DNA from: an uncultured Acidimicrobiales bacterium
GTDB taxonomy: Bacteria; Actinomycetota; Acidimicrobiia; Acidimicrobiales; Aldehydirespiratoraceae
Length of the DNA stretch: 7,936 nucleotides
Assembly (NCBI GenBank): GCA_938091985.1
Contig: CALKOE010000151.1
Span: 1 to 7,936, forward strand
Direction of reading: 5' to 3'
Part shown: positions 6,036-7,936 of the stretch, piece by piece
How the letters are laid out: every line of letters begins with the position of its first letter
Position numbering within the stretch: position 1 is the first letter of the stretch
The notes under the pieces: model-generated
What the model saw: the letters and a program-made list of their open reading frames with translations, nothing else
Told to the model about the DNA's origin: nothing
Databases searched by the model: none
Translations under genes and position numbers: made by a program

Positions 6036-7214
6036 ATGCGCAACGGATTCAAGGTCTTCGACGCCGACGCCCACGTCATCTACCCGGCCGATCTCTGGCA
6101 GACCTATCTGCCCGAGAAGTATCGCCACCGCCTCGACCGCAGGGCCCCCGCCGGCCTCGACACCTACAACCCGGTCACGGTCGACGGCCGCTGGAGCCAG
6201 CACAAGACGTCGCTCTACGGCCAGTTCCAGAAGGCAATCGGCTGGACGACCGAGGACATGATCGAGCAATACGGCGACATCGTGCTCGAAGGCTTCACCG
6301 GCGACCGCGTGGCCAACGCCCTCGCCGTCGACGGCATCGACTTCTGCGTGATCTACGGCCCTGAGTACGACATGTGGCTCAGCGGCATCGACCCCGAGCT
6401 CCAGGCAGCGATGACCCGGGCGTACAACCGCTGGGGCGCCGACATGCGTGAGAGCTCCAACGGTCGCGTCATCACCAGTGGCCCGGTGCCGCTCAACGAC
6501 GTGGGCCGCGCGGTCGAGGAGATTCAGTACGCCTACGACGAGCTCGGCATTCGCTGCTTCTGGACCCGTCCCGGCTACACCAACCATCGCAATCTCGGCG
6601 ACAAGTACTACGACCCCATCTACGAGCTCCTCCAGGACCTCGACTGTGCTTTTGCGACCCACGAATTCATGGGACTCAACGCCCAGACCGAGGGAGTCGA
6701 CCGCTTCGACACGTTCACCGAGTGGCACACCGTCGTCCACGCCCACGAGGCCCAGAACGCGTGCTTGTCGATGATCGTCAACGGCGTGTTCGAGCGCTTC
6801 CCCCGCCTGCGCACCGCCTATATGGAGGCCGGCTGTGGCTGGCTGCCGAGCTGGTTGCACCGCATCGACGAGCACCTCGAGATGGCCGGCGAATGGGAGT
6901 TCCCCGAACTCACCATGAACGCCACCGAGTACTTCAAGCGCAACTGCTGGATCAGCACCGAATGCGAAGACCCGTTCGTGGCCGACGTGATCCGCTGGCT
7001 CGGCGACGACCGCATCGTGTGGGAGAGCGACTTCCCGCATCCCGACTCCAAGTACCCGGGCACCGTGCAGTACTTCCTCGACCTCGAACCAGATCTGATC
7101 ACCGAGGAAAGCAAGCGCAAGATCATGTGGCAGAACGCCGTCGATCTCTACCGCTTCCCCGAGGAGATGCTGCCGACCACGTTCATCGAGGCAACCGAGC
7201 TTGTCTCGGGATGA
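6036..7214 (+). CDS. Amidohydrolase-2 family metal-dependent hydrolase/decarboxylase
   Basis: A 392-residue TIM-barrel protein of the PF04909 (amidohydrolase_2, ACMSD-like) family, whose members hydrolyse C-N/C-O bonds or decarboxylate aromatic acids such as resorcylates. The N-terminal strand motif is 'VFDADAHVIYPADLW' (7-21), with D9, D11 and H13 where many relatives have D-x-H-x-H. Later candidate ligands are H209 in 'ATHEFMG', H235/H237 in 'HAHEAQNA', E264 in 'YMEAGCGWLPSWLHR' and the essential aspartate D332 in 'ESDFPHPDSKYPG'. The length fits the family and there is no signal peptide, so it is likely cytoplasmic. It is preceded by a strong ribosome binding site and a cupin gene, and followed by a PaaK-like CoA ligase. 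A step preparing an acid for CoA activation is a reasonable inference, but the substrate cannot be named. Confidence 0.87.
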   Translation: MRNGFKVFDADAHVIYPADLWQTYLPEKYRHRLDRRAPAGLDTYNPVTVDGRWSQHKTSLYGQFQKAIGWTTEDMIEQYGDIVLEGFTGDRVANALAVDGIDFCVIYGPEYDMWLSGIDPELQAAMTRAYNRWGADMRESSNGRVITSGPVPLNDVGRAVEEIQYAYDELGIRCFWTRPGYTNHRNLGDKYYDPIYELLQDLDCAFATHEFMGLNAQTEGVDRFDTFTEWHTVVHAHEAQNACLSMIVNGVFERFPRLRTAYMEAGCGWLPSWLHRIDEHLEMAGEWEFPELTMNATEYFKRNCWISTECEDPFVADVIRWLGDDRIVWESDFPHPDSKYPGTVQYFLDLEPDLITEESKRKIMWQNAVDLYRFPEEMLPTTFIEATELVSG

Positions 7215-7237
7215 GCAACGTGCGAGTGACCGCATGA
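7211..7237 (+). other. Possible 8-codon bridging reading frame (MSNVRVTA)
   Basis: This very short frame starts at an ATGA that overlaps the amidohydrolase stop and ends at an ATGA that overlaps the start of the CoA-ligase gene. It could let terminating ribosomes travel to the ligase start codon. It has no clear ribosome binding site of its own and may be chance; the peptide itself is unlikely to have a function. Confidence 0.25.
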
Positions 7238-7936
7238 GCGATTTCCGGCGGCCGCATGAGGCCGTGGACTACGCGGCCCTCACCGCGCAGCTGCCTCCGC
7301 CGCCGGAGTATCTCACCAGCGCGTACCTCGATGATCCCGACACCATCGCGGCGAAACAGCTCGAGCGGCTGAAGGCTCGCGCCCGGACCACCTACGAGGT
7401 GCCGTTCTTCCGGCGCCTCTGGGACGCTGCGGGGGTCGGCCCCGACGACATCGAATCCGTCGAGGACCTCCACCGGTTCCCGTCGTACACGGTCGACGAC
7501 ATCCGCCAGTCGATCGAGGACCACCCGCCCTACGGCGACTACCAGGGCGTGACCGTCGACCAGGCGCTCGATCAGCCGATGCGGGTCTACATGTCGGGTG
7601 GTACCACCGGCGCGAGCCGGCCCACGCTCTACACCGCATGGGACCGCGAAGCCGGCGCCATTCTCATGGCCCGCGCGCTCCACATGCAGGGCATCGAGCC
7701 CGGCGATGTGGTCATCAACGCCTGGGCGTACTCGACCCACAACGGCGCCCACGCAATGGACGAGGCGCTCTACCGCTGGCTCAACTGTGTGGTCCTCACC
7801 ACCGGCACCGGCAACGTCACGCCCACCCGCAAGCAGATCGAGCTGGCGGTGCAATACGAGGCCAAGGCGATCCTCACCACGGGCGACTATCTCCTGCATC
7901 TCGCCGACACCGCCCGTGAGATGGGCCTCGACCCGG
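7234..7936 (+). CDS. PaaK-like phenylacetate-CoA ligase / AMP-forming acyl-CoA synthetase family (cut by window end)
   Basis: The first 234 residues of an adenylate-forming ligase. The ATP-binding P-loop 'YMSGGTTGASRP' is at residues 119-130, with the core S-G-G-T-T-G at 121-126. The preceding region 'TYEVPFFRRLWDAAGV' and 'DLHRFPSYTVDDIRQSIEDHPPYGDYQG' is typical of the PaaK branch, which activates phenylacetate or other aryl acids to CoA thioesters using ATP. Stretches such as 'INAWAYSTHNGAHAMDEAL' and 'GTGNVTPTRKQIEL' fit the same fold. ATG 7234 is the first start in this frame after the amidohydrolase; no strong ribosome binding site precedes it. It is the third gene of the cupin operon. 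The substrate-binding and C-terminal domains lie outside the window, so substrate choice cannot be judged. The P-loop has SGGTTG rather than the common SSGTTG. Confidence 0.87.
   Translation, partial: MSDFRRPHEAVDYAALTAQLPPPPEYLTSAYLDDPDTIAAKQLERLKARARTTYEVPFFRRLWDAAGVGPDDIESVEDLHRFPSYTVDDIRQSIEDHPPYGDYQGVTVDQALDQPMRVYMSGGTTGASRPTLYTAWDREAGAILMARALHMQGIEPGDVVINAWAYSTHNGAHAMDEALYRWLNCVVLTTGTGNVTPTRKQIELAVQYEAKAILTTGDYLLHLADTAREMGLDP

Noticed and set aside
5943..7235. Long - strand open frame (430 codons) opposite the amidohydrolase gene
   Set aside because: It is antisense to the amidohydrolase, which has a strong ribosome binding site and family motifs. The frame reads as repetitive Val/Gly/Glu-rich sequence without a recognisable domain.
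7183..7899. Open frame of 238 codons on the - strand opposite the CoA ligase
   Set aside because: The + strand frame carries the adenylation P-loop and PaaK-type sequence; the antisense frame has no motif.

Overview
The window is a GC-rich bacterial segment with densely packed genes, ATGA start/stop overlaps, GTG starts and many long antisense shadow frames. The gene set (TetR and MarR regulators, an enoyl-CoA hydratase/isomerase, a PaaK-like CoA ligase, a metal-dependent amidohydrolase) suggests a high-GC actinobacterium, perhaps of the Acidimicrobiia. That assignment is inference; no marker gene is present. No stretch longer than about 60 bases lacks a gene or a described element, and I see no rRNA, tRNA, CRISPR array or intact transposase.

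Region 1 (1-3042, + strand) is a four-gene operon: the C-terminal part of a TetR-family regulator, a RimB-like DTGA protease-family protein (PF05618), an AstE/aspartoacylase-like zinc hydrolase, and a RimK-type glutamate ligase. All three junctions are 4-base ATGA overlaps. In E. coli RimK adds glutamates to the C-terminus of ribosomal protein S6. Here the likely unit is a regulator, two hydrolases and the ligase, suggesting a reversible or processed glutamylation system. The ligase has about 110 extra C-terminal residues that read as an RCK_C (TrkA-C) domain, a fold that binds small ligands in other proteins. This fusion is the most interesting feature of the window.

Region 2 (3081-5072) holds a MGH1/GH63-like glycoside hydrolase on the - strand and a divergent crotonase-family gene on the + strand. 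The crotonase gene is bounded tightly by two inverted copies of a 35-base repeat that share 32 positions. The right-hand copy runs into the end of the next gene and supplies its stop codon.

Region 3 (5108-7936) starts with a - strand MarR regulator, divergent from a + strand operon of a small cupin, an amidohydrolase-2 protein and the first 234 residues of a PaaK-like acyl/aryl-CoA ligase. The 53-base divergent promoter region is AT-rich and has a perfect 6-3-6 inverted repeat, a good candidate MarR operator. The operon probably handles an aromatic or other organic acid whose identity cannot be read from the sequence. An 8-codon reading frame bridges the amidohydrolase stop and the ligase start through two ATGA overlaps.
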